Positions 48,830 through 61,205 of a stretch of 64,000 nt of DNA are shown here, piece after piece (the stretch's first letter is position 1; the number at the start of each line of letters is the position of its first letter). Below the pieces are notes generated by a model. The model worked only from the letters and a program-made list of their open reading frames with translations. It had not been told where the DNA came from and ran no database searches. This DNA is from Solanum dulcamara. Its lineage: Eukaryota; Streptophyta; Magnoliopsida; Solanales; Solanaceae. The position numbers were made by a program, and so were the translations under genes. The stretch spans positions 51,458,501 through 51,522,500 of the forward strand of contig NC_077240.1 in assembly GCF_947179165.1 (NCBI RefSeq), in the 5' to 3' direction.

Positions 48830-48961
48830 CGCGGCCTATGGGTTGGGTCGTGACATAATATTTCAAAAAAACCCTTCTCATATATCAAATTTTATTCAAC
48901 GTTCACAATTTCCAATGGCACAATAGAGTTTGGATTACCCACAAATTTTCTCAACATCAAA

Positions 48962-51900
48962 AATTTGACTGGTGTACCTCCCGAATGGGAACTTGACGTT
49001 GGCATAAATCTCTTTCCCGATACTTAACCTATTTCTATTCCTCCTTACTATATGGCTCTGGTGGAACTCAAGGAGTTGAAAGAGAAATTAAAGGGTTTGT
49101 TGGATAAGGATTTAATAAGGCCATATATTTCACCATGGGTTACTCCTATGTTGTATGTTAGGAAGAAAGATGGGTCGTGTCAAATGTGTATAGATTAGCG
49201 GCAATTGAATAAGGTCATCATAAATAAAACATATCCAATTGCGAGGATAGATGATTTGTTTGACCAATTACAAGGGAAAAGTTATTTCTTAAAGATTGAT
49301 CTCTATTTCGGTTATCATCAACTAAGGGTGAGGGAGTGTGATATTCCCAGAATGGTGTTTCTGCATAGACCATTGTCTCTTTCGGATATTAGATGCTTTT
49401 GGGGTTTGGCCGGATACTATAAAAGGTTTGTTGAAGGGTTCTCCACTATTGCTCCACCTTTGACTAGGTTGACCTAATAGAAAGTGAAATTTCAATAGTC
49501 GAATGAATGTGAGAAGAGTTTTCAAATATTGACGGATCGTCTTACGTCATCTCCTATTTTTACATTGCTTGAAGGTTTAAATGGGTTTGTTATTTATTGC
49601 AATGCCTCACGTATAGGTTTAGGTTGTGTTTTGATGAAACATCGTAAAGTGATAGCCTATGCTTCTATATAACTTAAGGTGCATGAATAAAATTATTCGG
49701 CCCACGACTTTGAAGTTGCGGCGATTGTATTTTCTTTGAAAATTTGGCATCATTATCTCTATGGGGTACATATTGTTGTGTTTACTGACCACAAAAGCTT
49801 GCAATATTTATTTAGCCAAAGAGACTTGAACTTCAGGGAAACGAGGTGGCTTGAACTACTAAAAGACTACAATATGAGTATATTCTACCATCCAGGTAAG
49901 ACAAATGTTATAGCCGATGCTCTTACTCGGTTGTCCATGGATAGTGTTGAACATATTGAGGAAGATAAGAAGGTTTTAGATAAATATGTCCATAGATTGG
50001 CAGGCTTAGGTATACGTTTGTTTGGCTCAAATGATGGAGGTTTTCTTGTACATAACGACTCAGAATTGTCTCTTATAGTGGATATTAAGGCCAAACAAGA
50101 ACATGATCCAATTGCGAGTATAGATGATTTATTTGACCAATTATAAGGGGCAAGTTATTTCTTAAAGATTGATCTCCATTTCGATTATCATCAACTAAGG
50201 GTGAGGGAGTATGATATTCCCGAAATGGCATTTTGGCCTAGACTATTGTCTTTTTTGGATATTACATGTTTTTTGGGTTTGACCGAATACTATAGAAGGT
50301 TTGTTGTAGGGTTCTCCTCTATTTCTCCGCCTTTGACTAGGGTTACCTAATAAAAAGTGAAATTTTAATAGTCGAATGAATGTGAAAAGAGTTTTCAAAT
50401 ATTGACGGATCGTCTTACGTCATCTCCTAATTTTACATTGCTCGAAGGTTCAGATGGGTTTGTTATTTATTGCAATGTCTCATGTATTGGTTTAGGTTGT
50501 GTTTTGATGAAACACCATAAAGTGATAGCCTATGCTTCTACATAACTTAAGGTGCATGAATAAAATTAGTCGACCCACGACTTTGAACTTGCAGCGGTTG
50601 TGTTTGCTTTGAAAATTTGGTATCATTATCTCTATGGGGTGCATATTGATGTGTTTACTAACTACAAATGCTTGTAATATGTGTTTATCCAAAGGAACTT
50701 GAACCTAAGGGAAAGGAGGTGTCTTGAACTTCTAAAAGACAATGATATGAGTATATTCTACCATCCAGGTAAGGAAAATGTTATAGCTAATGCTCTTACT
50801 CGGTTGTCCATGGATAGTGTTGCACATTTTGAGGAAGATAAGAAGGTGTTGGATAAGTATGTCCATATATTGGAATGCTTAGGTATACATTTGGTTGGCT
50901 CAAATGATGGAGGTGTTCTTGTATGTAATGCCTCAGAATTGTCTCTTCTGCTGGATGTTGAGGCCATACAAGATCATGATCCTGTTTGGTTGAATTTAAA
51001 ATGTCAGTTGCTGAAAAAATCCATAGAGGATTTCTCCCAAGAGTGAGATGAAGTACTATATCATCAAGGTTGGTTGTATGTGCCTAATGTTGATGGACTA
51101 AGAGAATTGTTATTGAATGAAGCCCATAGTTCTCGTTATTTGGTTGATCTAGTATCCACTAAGATCTATCTTTATTTGAGGGAAGTGTATTGGTTGAATG
51201 CCATGAAAAAGGACATAGAGGAGTTCGTGTATAAGTGTCCTAATTGTCAACAAGTTAAAGTTCAGCATAAAAAATCGGAAGATTTATCTCAAGACATCGA
51301 AATCCCAACTTTTAAGTGGGAAGAGGTAAATATGGACTTTGTAACAAGTTTTCCTTGTACTAGAAGGCAATATGATTCAATTAGGGTTATGGTGGACCAA
51401 ACGACTAAGTCGGTATGCTTTTTATGGGTTAAAACTTCTTATGGTGCCGAAGACTTTGTTATGTTGTACATTCCTGAACTTGTGAAACTTCATGGTGTCC
51501 CATGTCAATTATATCAGATGGAGGTACTCAGTTTACCTCACATTTTTAGAAGACGTTTCAAAAATATCTTGGTACGAAATTCAACTAAGTACCACTTTTC
51601 ATCCTCAAATCGATGGACAAACTTTGTAGGATATGTTAAGGGATTGTGTTATTAATTTTTAACAAAGTTGGAATGAGCATTGCCATTGATTGAGTTCGCC
51701 AATAATAATAGCTATCACTCATCCGAATGGCTCCTATTGAAGCATTTTATGTGAAAAGGTATAGATCCACTGTGGGATGATTTGAAGTGGTGTGAGATGG
51801 CATTGATTGGTCCCGATTTGGTAGTTGATGCAATGGAGAAATTAAAGCTCATAAGAGAAAGATTGAAGATGACTCAAAGTCGTCAAAAGTCCTATTTGGA

Positions 51901-52097
51901 TATTAGAAAAAGAGAGCTCAAATTTTATGTGAATGATTGGGTATATTTTAAGGTCTGACCTATGAAAGGTGTAATGCATTTTGGTAAGAAAGGGAAATTG
52001 AGTCCTAGATATATAGGACCTTAAAGAATATTGAAGCATGTTGGAAAAGTGTCATATGAGTTAGATCTGCCATTTAAGTTGCCTATAACTATATGGA
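48962..52097 (+). pseudogene. Inverted pol of gypsy-H: RT, RNase H, integrase
   Basis: Starts LTGVPPEWELDVGINLFPDT, then [54 protein letters not shown] and [16 protein letters not shown] deletion of about 95 codons, including the FIDD motif, then joins to [20 protein letters not shown]. RNase H: YCNASRIGLGCVLMKHRKV, VFTDHKSLQYLF. Integrase: KKDIEEFVYKCPNCQQVK, VNMDFVTSFPCTRRQYDSI and KTSYGAED (51074-51655), with the SDRG region frameshifted. The RT-RNase H part occurs twice because of a tandem duplication. Confidence 0.85.
49235..50980 (+). repeat. 873-bp tandem duplication in gypsy-H pol
   Basis: CCAATTGCGAG begins at 49235 and 50108, a period of 873 bases (291 codons). Copy one runs from [13 protein letters not shown] through RNase H to KQEHDP; copy two repeats it and continues to integrase. 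The four bases ATCC occur at the start, the junction and the end. Both copies have the same RT deletion. Confidence 0.88.
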
Positions 52098-52849
52098 ACA
52101 TCTCAAGAGTAGGATTTTCAGAATCAACATCCTTAACTTGCACTATTTGATAAATGCACCCTTTGGAAATTATTTTTCAGACCTTAAGACATGAACTGAA
52201 TCAACCCTCAAGCACCGAATCATTACCCCTCCATTGAAGAATAGGATCAATAGGAAATGGAAACTAGACCCTATGGGTTATATAATCAATAGATGCAAAA
52301 GAGGCATGTAACCAATTCATATCATGAATAATGTCAAAATCGGTCATGACTAGTCCAACAACATCACAAGGGATATTATGCAATACTGACATGAGAAAAC
52401 ATATATAAAATCTCTTATCTATCAAACGAATCACCAAGGGGTGTATAAACCGAAAGGTTCTAACAAAACTTCAGGGCACATATCAAATCTCATAGCAAGG
52501 TAAGGAGTAGAAAAAGACAAGTATGCACCCAGATCAAAAAATACATAAACATCAAACTTAAAGACCAGTAACGTACCCGTGACTACATTAAGAGTCTCAT
52601 CCACATCTTTCTAAGCATGAAGGGCATAAAATTGATTCTTGCGTTGGTCACCCTTAGTTTGAGCATGGGCGCCTTATTGTATTTGGATTCCTTGAGGACA
52701 GCCTTCTCTACCTTTGTTGTCAACGTGAGGGCATTCGAATTGCTTACGGCCCATCTTGCCACATCCATATCAAGCACACGTTGCCATCAATCACTTTCCT
52801 CCATGATTCTTTCAACATATTGCACTCTTAAGAAATAAAGGCTACTATT
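52098..52849 (-). pseudogene. Gypsy-H protease and gag zinc-knuckle remnant
   Basis: It resumes within the protease-to-RT linker ('ctcaagagtaggattttcag', matching 34213 of gypsy-C). Protease text FKFDVYVFFDLGAYLSF lies near 52530-52560 (DPGA changed to DLGA). The gag side (52620-52790) reads as KMGRKQFECPHVDNKG, a knuckle remnant, in minus sense. It stops at 52850 where LTR sequence of element N begins. Confidence 0.72.
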
Positions 52850-54406
52850 ATCCTCAATGCCTCTAAAACTGTCAGTATAAAAAGAGCATGTCATCGATAC
52901 CCCGTAGATCTCAAAACTAGTATCCAATATCCTAGGTGGTATGACTACCTTTAAACCAGTTTAAAATTAGAAACAGTGTGATATATCCATCTCAAAACAG
53001 TAGTTAAAAACAAATTAAATACCAGGATCGTACCACAAAATGAGTGAATATGCTCAATCAATGAAAGCATGCAATCACAAGAATCCAAAAAAGAACCATA
53101 AAATACAAATAGTAGCATCGAGCTAAACCATATTGTTGGGGCAAAAAGGCACTAACATGGGATCCAATAGCTCCTTGAGCACGGTTTCGGGCCTAATCAA
53201 TACGTAATAGATAAGATGACATCATAACCCTACTGCTAAAGAAAAGCAAAACAATCGAGGCATGCCTTGAAATCACAAAACGGGAGAAATATCTCGATAT
53301 ACGATGCCTTACCCCAAGAATAAGCCACCTTAGCTCTCAACCAGCACAGCTAACCAAACCTACAGCTAGGACAAGTGTAAAGGTCTCAGGCACTAGCATA
53401 AAATGGAATCCCTATCGATAATAACCCCTACCGATATCTACAACTAGCTAAGTGGGAAACAACCACATGATAAAGTGCCTAAGGCTCAAACCTAACCTAA
53501 GACCACCAAGATCAATCCTAAACAAGATAATAATGCTAAGTCAACACCACATTTCATGGGATTATTCTAGCCTAAAGCTCACCCAAAAATAATAAAATAG
53601 AATCAAATAAGGATAATCCTAATCTCATAAATTACTCACCTAGGTCACATATAAAATATACTACGCGATTTCTAATAGAGTTCAGAAAAAAAAGGGAGAC
53701 CTTAGCCTACCTCAGAGCCGATAATGCATGCTCCAAATCTACCAAGATGAAGATATCACTATCTGAATCACCTCTAATCGCCTTTATGATAAAAAAATGT
53801 TAATTCACATGTTAATAAAATCATTTTGATGCTAATATTATCGAATTCATATATGGGCCAATTTTAAGGTTAAAAAAGGAAAAGTGGGACTCACGATCGG
53901 AATTTTGGAATTGAACCCAAAAACAAGTGCAAAAAAGCACCCCCAGCTCAAAAATTAAATTGATAAATAGTACGGTGTTGGGGAACGACACAAAATGAGC
54001 ATGCAATAAAATTCTCATAATTTGAACTAAAACTGAGAAAATGGCAGCATCTTTGATGAATGATTCCTCAAAAATGGAATACACCCAATACAATCGAATT
54101 ATACCTTGATGTTCCTTGTGAAAAATTCCCATAACTTAGCCTAAAAATTTACTAAAAAAGGAGTTCATCTGATCAAGATATAATATCCCAAAATTTAATA
54201 AAATTTTATTCCAAAAATGATCAAATAAGTAGCTAATTATGAAAACTTACCTCATATGAAGCTTCCCCTCGAGATTCTGAGCTCACCGCTAGATTCCCCA
54301 CAAAATTCTCTTGATTCTATACCTTTGGAGCACCAAATTTGAGTAAGAAATAGAGGAGAAATCAAAGTTAGACGTTTTAGAATTGAGTTGAAATCATCCT
54401 TGGTCT
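52850..54406 (-). repeat. Partial 3' LTR of element N
   Basis: Matches 56312-57180 of the complete LTR ('atcctcaatgcctct' against 'atcctcgatgcctct'; 'aaatcatccttggtc' against 'aaatcgtccttggtc'). It holds about 690 bases (53540-54230) that the other LTR lacks; there the flanks meet at ATAATTAT, so the other copy suffered the deletion. No gene seen. Confidence 0.72.
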
Positions 54407-54482
54407 AAAAAAAATCAACGACGGAGCTAAAACACATACATATATAAGTCTAGATAAGGCAGCCACAACAGTCAGGAGATAA

Positions 54483-54701
54483 CTAAAAACCCAAATAGAC
54501 AAGTATGGGGGTGAAGACCCCAAAGTAACACCGAATGAATAATATAAAGCAAAACAAGAAAATCAAGCAACTATCACCGATACCTAGATCCTCGACCTCT
54601 GACCTACTAGTGGAAGCATAGAATGGATCGCGATCAATCTCGGCCTGAACAACTGAATCATTACTAGCAACCCTTTGAGCTCTACCTCTAATAGGTGGCA
54701 A
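54483..54701 (-). pseudogene. Element N gag N-terminal remnant
   Basis: ATG at 54699-54701 starts MPPIRGRAQRVASNDSV, like the basic MPP... start of gag in chromoviruses of this type, followed by EIDRDPFYASTSRSEVEDLG. After about 45 codons the family likeness ends and a hydrophobic run (IFLFCFILFIRCYF) reflects T-rich non-coding sequence. There is no capsid domain or knuckle. Confidence 0.55.
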
Positions 54702-54980
54702 TATAAGACCTTGATACTAAACTGAATAACCAAATAATGGACGGGTCATACACTGAGGATGATATCTAAATAGATGGCCAAGATCTCCACAGGTACGATA
54801 AGGCCCAAGAACTCTGTTCTGGTAAGTATTAGGAGTGCGAAACATCGAATCTCTCTTGGGGAACTCGAATAGAATTCCCTAAAAATGACTAGAGCCTCCC
54901 GAAGATAGGATATAGACATTTCTTCATCTATCCAAAGGACTCTACTAAGCATTTCCCTCATACCAACGTTGCCGTTCAAC

Positions 54981-54998
54981 CTACAACTCTGATACCAA
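54981..54998 (-). promoter_or_regulatory. Primer-binding site of element N (initiator tRNA-Met)
   Basis: Minus strand reads TTGGTATCAGAGTTGTAG, starting about two bases from the LTR end at 55001. It matches the TGGTATCAGAGC iMet site except at its twelfth base (T for C), and fixes the orientation. Confidence 0.82.
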
Positions 54999-55000
54999 CA

Positions 55001-57575
55001 TGTCACGACCAAATTTCTCAGGCTGTGATGGCACCTGCTAACATCCATAAGCAGGTAAGCCTAACCCTTAATCTTTAGCATGAAACTAGAGAAAAAAGGC
55101 TATCAAGCGGAAGATGGATAAATAAAGTGGAAAGTAAGTACGAATAAGAAGGGAAAGAATAACTGAAACAAACATAGGAAACCACCCTAAGTACGACATT
55201 AGTCAGTAATCGAGCATCTAAATCAAAAGAGAAGTACAAGGCATTAACAAATATAATATGAGTACAAACAGTATTTGAACGCAAGAAAAGACTAGTCCTA
55301 ATTAGGAATGGATGGAAATCGGCAACTCCAAACATCAAGAGCTCACCAAATCACCGAGTTAGAAGTTGGTACGCACCAGTCCAAATCTACAACGATAACC
55401 CATTCTATGATCTGTAGGGGGAAGAAGTGTAGTGTGAGTACCAAATGAATGGTACTCAGTAGGCATAGGATTATTGAGCTTCATAGATAAAACATGTATA
55501 ATCACCATATAATCAGGTTAATACTACATAAGTAACTAATTAGGAACAATCACAATAAAGACAGGAAATAAGTCAAAGAGACTCGAGAAATAGATAAAGG
55601 AATAGAGTCAAAGAACGCACCTAAAATGCAATCCAACAACCTATCAACAGTAATAAGGCATCATAGGAGTCTACTGATAAAAATACAGTGCTAACCGGCA
55701 ACTCTAACTACTTAATCACCAAGAAACTATTCAGACTGAGCCTAGCAGAAATGACCAACTATAATCCAAATCAAATACCACATAGACCAACTAACATTAC
55801 CACTAAAGGTTTCTGCTACAACTATAACAAGAGGTAAGATCAAGTATAATCAGACGATAACCGACCAAATGCCCATACCCCCTAAAAGGTACAAACAATA
55901 AGAAATATACCCCCTGTCCTCATAAAACTGGGGGACCACACCATACAGGTATAGGAAATGCTAGTGAATGCAAGTTTGTAGTAAAAACTAGTGACATCAT
56001 CAGTGGATCTTATAGACCCACCTTAGCACCGGGCCTACCAGGTGGAACCAAAGTGACTATCTGATGCAGTTCAGTGGTGCACTGACTAGAGGGTCCCATA
56101 GGGGACTTATAAAGTATATATATATTGTGTAGACTCAAACTAGGTCTTTATAGATAAATAGAATCTTAGCAGTGGTACAAGAGAGAGAGAAGACAAGCCT
56201 ATATAGAAAGGGCAATGCTGAGCCAGATCATCAAGGTCAAGCTAAGGCATCCCAAATGTAGCTAATACATAGAGGAAGATGGCGCGCCAGATGTCTATAA
56301 AATCTTAGCGCATCCTCGATGCCTCTGAAACTGTAAGTATAAAAGGAGCACGTCCTCTATACCACATAGATCTAAAAACTAGTATCCAATATCCTATGTG
56401 GTATGACTACCTTTAAACCAATTTAAAGTTTGAAACAGAGCGAGAACGTTAGAAATAGAGTGAGAAATTCTTCTCAAAATAGTAGTAATAACCAAATGAA
56501 ATGCCAGGATCTTACCACAAAATAAGTGAATATACTCAATCAATGAAAGCATGCAACCACTAGAATCCAAACAAGAACCATAAAATACAAATAGTAGCAT
56601 CGAGCTAAACCACATTGTTGGGGCAAAAAGGCACTAACCTAGGATCCAATTGCTCCTTGACCACGGTTTTGGGCCTAATCAATAAGTAATAGATAAGATG
56701 GCATCATAACCCTACCGCTAAACAAAAGAAAAACAATTGAGGCATGGCTTGAAATCATAAAGGGGGAGAAATATCTTTAGGTACGATGCCTTACCCCAAA
56801 AATAAGCCACCTTAGCTCCCAACCAGCACAACTAAGCCAAACCTACAGCTAGTATAAACGTAGAGGTCTTAGGCACTAGCATAAAAATGTATCCCTATCG
56901 ATAATAATCCTATTGATATCTACGACTAGTTAAGAGGGAAAGAACCATATGATAAAGTACCAAAGGCGCAAACCTAGTTAAGGCCATCATAATTGATCCT
57001 AAATAAGATAATTATAAAATATTACCTCACACAAAGTTTTTTCTTAAGATTTGGAGCTCACCACCAGATTCCCCATGAAATTCTCTTGAGTTTAGACCTT
57101 TGGATAGCAAAATTTGAGTAAGAAACGGAGGAGAAATTGAAGTTGGAACTTTTAGAAGTGAGCTGAAATCGTCCTTGGTCTTTTATTAAAGACCAGTACT
57201 TTGGCCTTCATGAAAATGGCTATAGTGGTCTGCGAATGCAGAGGCCAAGGAATTGTCCTTCGCAAACGCAAATAGAGGCCCGCGAATATGGAGGCAAATG
57301 ACTTAAGTCTCTGTGAACACGAACAAGGCTCCGCGAATGCGGAGAGAAAATTCCAGGACCTGCACAAATGCGCCCAAGGGCCCATGATGGTATATAGTAA
57401 TTTTGGCTGCACTAGATATCAACTAAAAATCTAATATTTTTCAAGTTTAAATATTTCGACGGAGGGCTAAAATTTTTTTCGGAATCCTATGTGTGCAAAA
57501 AAGATATGCTACTCTACTAAATTTGATGTTTTTGACTCAATGAAATAGTCAAAATTTCCATATGAGGTCGTTACA
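55001..57575 (-). repeat. 5' LTR of element N (2575 bp)
   Basis: Plus strand TGTCACGACCAAATTTC ... GAGGTCGTTACA. U3 (57219-57380) has repeated near-palindromes; the clearest is CTCCGCGAATGCGGAG (57329-57344), a perfect 6-bp stem around GAAT. The 2.5 kb holds no open frame over 90 codons and no host gene. Confidence 0.8.
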
Positions 57576-58104
57576 ACTAAAATTTGATCTCACACCTAAG
57601 TGTTATTTTTAGCCAATTTCCACAACAGGCCTTAGGATTAGAACGAAAGCCTCGGGAAGAAACAAAACGTCACTCTAGACCAAACATTATATTTCTGAGC
57701 TAATCGCGTTGTTGTAATTGTAATCAGAGTGCATTTTCTAAGAATTTGATCGAGGTCAACAATAGGCCAAATTTCAAAGGAAAAAGTGTTAAATGGACCT
57801 AAATCATACAAATTACCTCGGTACTCATGTCAACCATGATACTAGCCTAATTTTGTCATTCTGAAGTTCATGGAACCGTCAGAATTCCATTCTGGGGTTT
57901 TTTTCCTAAAGTTATGACCAAATTCAACTTTTCAAGTTAAAAAAGATCCAAAACAAGGAAATAGGCATAAAACTCAAACGAACAACCAGGTAACCGAACT
58001 GTTAGTGCCAGCAAATCATAAATTACTTGGGGTTGCTACAAGAAATCTCTTATTTCTTAAAATATTAGAGAGTGAAGAAAATGAACTGAGGGTCATTAAA
58101 ATTT
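57576..58104. other. Unassigned AT-rich stretch
   Basis: Lies between the end of LTR N and the first recognisable RT codons of element E. It resembles LTR sequence in composition, but I cannot align it to a specific LTR here and see no open frame, motif or terminus. Confidence 0.5.
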
Positions 58105-59080
58105 TGAATTCTTAGTCATATTTTTTGGGTTGATTAATGCTCCCCCTATCTTCATAGGTTTGATAAATCGAATTTTCAAATTATATATTGAAATGTATGT
58201 GGTGGGTTTTATTGATGATATCTTTATTTATTTCTGGAGAGAGGAATACCATGTGGGTCACTTGAGGATTATGTCGCAAACTTTGAGGGATAAACAATTA
58301 TTTGCCAAATTTAGTAAATGTGAATTTTTGTTAATGTCTATGGCATTCCTAGGTTACATTATTTTGGTTGATGGTATCATGGTCGATCCAAAGAAAATGG
58401 AGGTAGTAAAAAAATAGCCTAGACCATTATCTCCTTCGAATATTAGTAGCTTTCTGACCTTAGCCAGATACTATGGAGGGTTTTTTGAAGGTTTCTCATC
58501 TATTGCTTCTCCTTTGACAAAGTTGACTCAAAAAAAAGTAAAATTTCAATGGTTGAATAAATGTGAGAAGAGTTGTCAAATATTGAAGGATCATCTTACG
58601 CCGGCTCCTATTTTGATATTTTAAAAGTTCTGATAGATTTGTAGTCTATTGTGATGCCTCATGTATTAGTTTGGGTCGTGTTTTGATGCAACGTGGAAAA
58701 GTCATAGCATATGCTTCTATGAAACTCAAAATACATGAACTAAACTTCCCAAATCATGATATTGAACTTGCAGTAGTTGTGTTTGCATTGAAAATTTAGC
58801 GTCACTATTTTTATGGGGTGCATGTGAATGTGTTCACTGATCACAAATTCCTGTAATATTTGTTTATCCAAAGGTATTTGAACCTTAGGCAAAGGTGGTG
58901 GCTTGAACTACTAAAGGATTATGATGTTAGTATAATGTACCATACAGTTAAAGCTTATGCTATAGACAATGATCTTAATTGGTTGTCTATAAATAGTATT
59001 GCTCATATTGTTGAAGGTAAGAAATATTTGGTTAAGAAAGTGCATAGATTGTCTTGGTTAGGTGTTCATTTGTGTTAATA
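58105..59080 (+). pseudogene. Element E reverse transcriptase (second half) and RNase H
   Basis: Open piece 58130-58417: INAPPIFIGLINRIFKLYIE, VGFIDDIFIYFWREEYH (IDD kept), KQLFAKFSKCEFLLMSMAF and DGIMVDPKKMEVVKK. PRPLSPSNISSFLTLARYYG and KVKFQWLNKCEKS follow, then RNase [20 protein letters not shown] (58650-58700), [26 protein letters not shown] (changed) and YLNLRQRWWLELLKDYDVS. Confidence 0.82.
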
Positions 59081-60356
59081 TAAGGATTGTGGTGTTCTTG
59101 TGCAAAAATGCTCAGAATCATCTCTAGTGGTGGATGTTAAGGGAAAGAAGGCCATAATCCAGTATTTGTTGAATTTAAATAATCGATTGCCAAAAAATAC
59201 ATTGATGTCTTCTGCCAAGTTGGAAATTGGATACTTCATTACCAAGGTCATTTATGTGTCTGTAATGTGGATGAGGTAAGGGTATTGATATTAAATGAGG
59301 CCCATAGTTCTTCTTGTTCAATACATTCGGGATCTACTAAGTTGTATCTTGATTTGAGGGAAGTGTAATGATGGAATGGCATGAATAAGGACATAGTAGA
59401 GTTCGTGGCTAAGTATCAAAATAGCCAGCAAATAAAAGTTGAACATCAAATATCAGGAGGTCTAGCTCAAGACATTGACATCCGTACTTGGAAGTGGGAA
59501 GATGTAAATATGGACTTTGTCATAGGTTTTCCTCCTACTAGAAGGCAACATGATTTTATTTTGGTTGTGGAGGACTAAATGACTAAATCAACATATTTTG
59601 TACTAGTTAACAGTTCTTATAGTGCAGAAGATTGTGCTAAGTTGTATATTGGTGAGTTGGTAAAAATTTATAGTGTTCACTTGGCTATTATATCAGATTG
59701 AGGTACTCAACTCACTTCACACTTTTGGAATTCATTACAAAAGGGTCTTGGTATAAGAATCAAACTAAGTACCACTTTCAATCCTTAAATTAATGGTCAA
59801 GACAAAAGAAGAATTCAAACTTTGGTTGATAGTTAAGTGCATGTGTTATTGATTTCAAAGGGAGTTGGGATGAGCATCTACCATTGATTGAGTTTTCCTA
59901 CAACAATTGTTATCATTCAAGCATTGAAATGGCTCCTTTTGAAGTTTTATATGAGAGACAATATAGGTCCCCAGTGGGATGGTTTGAAGTAGGTGAGTAG
60001 CCTTGATTGGTCCTAACTTGGTATTTGATGCTATAGAAAAGGTAAGACTTATAAAGGATTGGCGAAAGGCTGCCAATAGTCGCCAAAAGTTTTCTTCGGA
60101 CAATAGGAAAAGAGACCTTGAGTTTATTGTGGATGATTGGGTTTATTTGAAGGTTTTTCCCATGAAGGGTGTAATTCATTTTTGTAAGAAGGGAAAGTTG
60201 ATCCCTAAATATGTGGGGCCCTACAAAATCTTAAAGTGTATTGCCATTGGAGTTGGCTATGGTTCATCCAGTGTTTTATGTATCAATGTTGAGGAAGTTT
60301 TGGGTGATTCAAATTCTATTTTTCCAATGGAAAATGTTATTATTGAATAGAATTTA
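59081..60356 (+). pseudogene. Element E integrase, chromodomain lost
   Basis: AHSSSCSIHSGSTKLYLDLR (His region, 59300-59360), NKDIVEFVAKYQNSQQIKVE where both zinc-binding Cys of CPNC are replaced, then WEDVNMDFVIGFPPTRRQHD (59500-59560, first Asp kept), ISDXGTQLTSHF with a stop at the second-Asp motif, and [20 protein letters not shown]. The C-terminal part (60003-60350) reads DLEFIVDDWVYLKVFPMKGV. After LDRQVKRLRNKE (about 60390-60425) the chromodomain tryptophan block is missing. Confidence 0.8.
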
Positions 60357-60587
60357 ACTTATGAGGAGATTTCGGTTACGATTTTGGACCGCCAAGTGAA
60401 AAGGTTGAGGAACAAGGAGGAATGTTTCGACATCTCCGTGTCATGACATATGCATGCATACCATGAAAATATTTTTTTAATGATGTTGATGTTTAGAAGT
60501 TGCATTGTTGCATTCATGTTGGGATGTTGCCTACCAACTCTATTCTACTCAAGCTAGCTCCTATATCATTCGAGGATGAATATTTCC

Positions 60588-60597
60588 GAGGGGGAGA
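60588..60597 (+). promoter_or_regulatory. Polypurine tract of element E
   Basis: GAGGGGGAGA three bases before the LTR start TGTAATATCC (60601), the site that primes plus-strand synthesis in LTR retrotransposons. Confidence 0.8.
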
Positions 60598-60600
60598 TAT

Positions 60601-61140
60601 TGTAATATCCTGGGTGTGACAAAGATATAGTATGATATAATGAGGTGAATAATTAGCTTTATTGATATCATTGATGGGTCAAATGATATTTTCATTAAGG
60701 GCATTATAGTCTTTTCCCTATTTTTAAGGGGGAATGAATCTAGACAGTTTTTGTGGTAGCATCCTAATCCTTTTAATCCCCAAAGATCTTAATTCTTCTC
60801 ATTCATTCACTAATCACCCATCCTAAAAAACTTCTCTCTCTAAAAAAAGGCTCTCTAGACCTCTATTGGAGACCTAGCAAGGATTCTCCCAATTTTTTCA
60901 TTGATCTTAAAGTTTTTTCTTCAAGTTTCTTTGTAATTCGTATTTAAGGTATTGGGTTTAATCCATAGGTACCTTTCACAATTGGAGTTCAAAGAATTTC
61001 TTAAATCTTCCTTGAATTTCAATTATATCTTTGAATTTTCTCAATTTTGATTTAAATTGTATGAACTATGATGTATCTTGTGAATTCAAATCTATTTTTG
61101 AGACAAATTGATAAATAATTTCTTGGGTTGGTAGAGTCAC

Positions 61141-61205
<65 letters not shown>

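Larger units (their letters stand above)
40176..48855 (+). mobile_element. Element F: gypsy LTR pair with almost no internal region
   Basis: Plus-strand element of a different LTR family. 5' LTR 40176-43121, primer site and leader 43122-43638, then a 3' LTR-like part 43639-45625 whose last 26 bases (48830-48855) lie beyond a solo LTR inserted at 45626. Nearly all coding sequence is gone. Bases beside the ends (TATGT on the left, TAATA on the right) differ, so one end may have been rearranged. Confidence 0.7.
48856..52849 (-). mobile_element. Gypsy-H: minus-strand gypsy with its pol segment inverted
   Basis: Both flanks read on the minus strand: 48856-48961 is the integrase C-terminal end (MLRKFVGNPNSIVPLE) and 52098-52849 is protease plus gag knuckle. 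Between them, 48962-52097 reads on the plus strand from the start of RT to integrase ELDLPFKLP, exactly the part missing between the flanks. An internal inversion explains this more simply than two independent fragments. Confidence 0.72.
52850..57575 (-). mobile_element. Element N: LTR pair around a gag start only
   Basis: Minus strand: 5' LTR 55001-57575, primer-binding site, short leader, gag start (54701), then directly a partial 3' LTR (52850-54406). All of pol, the polypurine tract and the U3 end of the 3' LTR are missing, so this is a deletion derivative or a LARD-like unit. The other LTR edge at 52850 abuts gypsy-H gag. Confidence 0.7.

Noticed and set aside
40171..48860. Simple insertion of element F into gypsy-D with gypsy-D resuming at 48856
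   Set aside because: The left flank is RNase H and the right flank is the integrase C-terminus, so the two sides are not contiguous, and TATGT and TAATA do not match.
52850..52900. tRNA or other RNA genes in LTR-rich gaps
   Set aside because: I looked for A/B-box and cloverleaf patterns by eye; only primer-binding-site complements of initiator tRNA-Met were seen.
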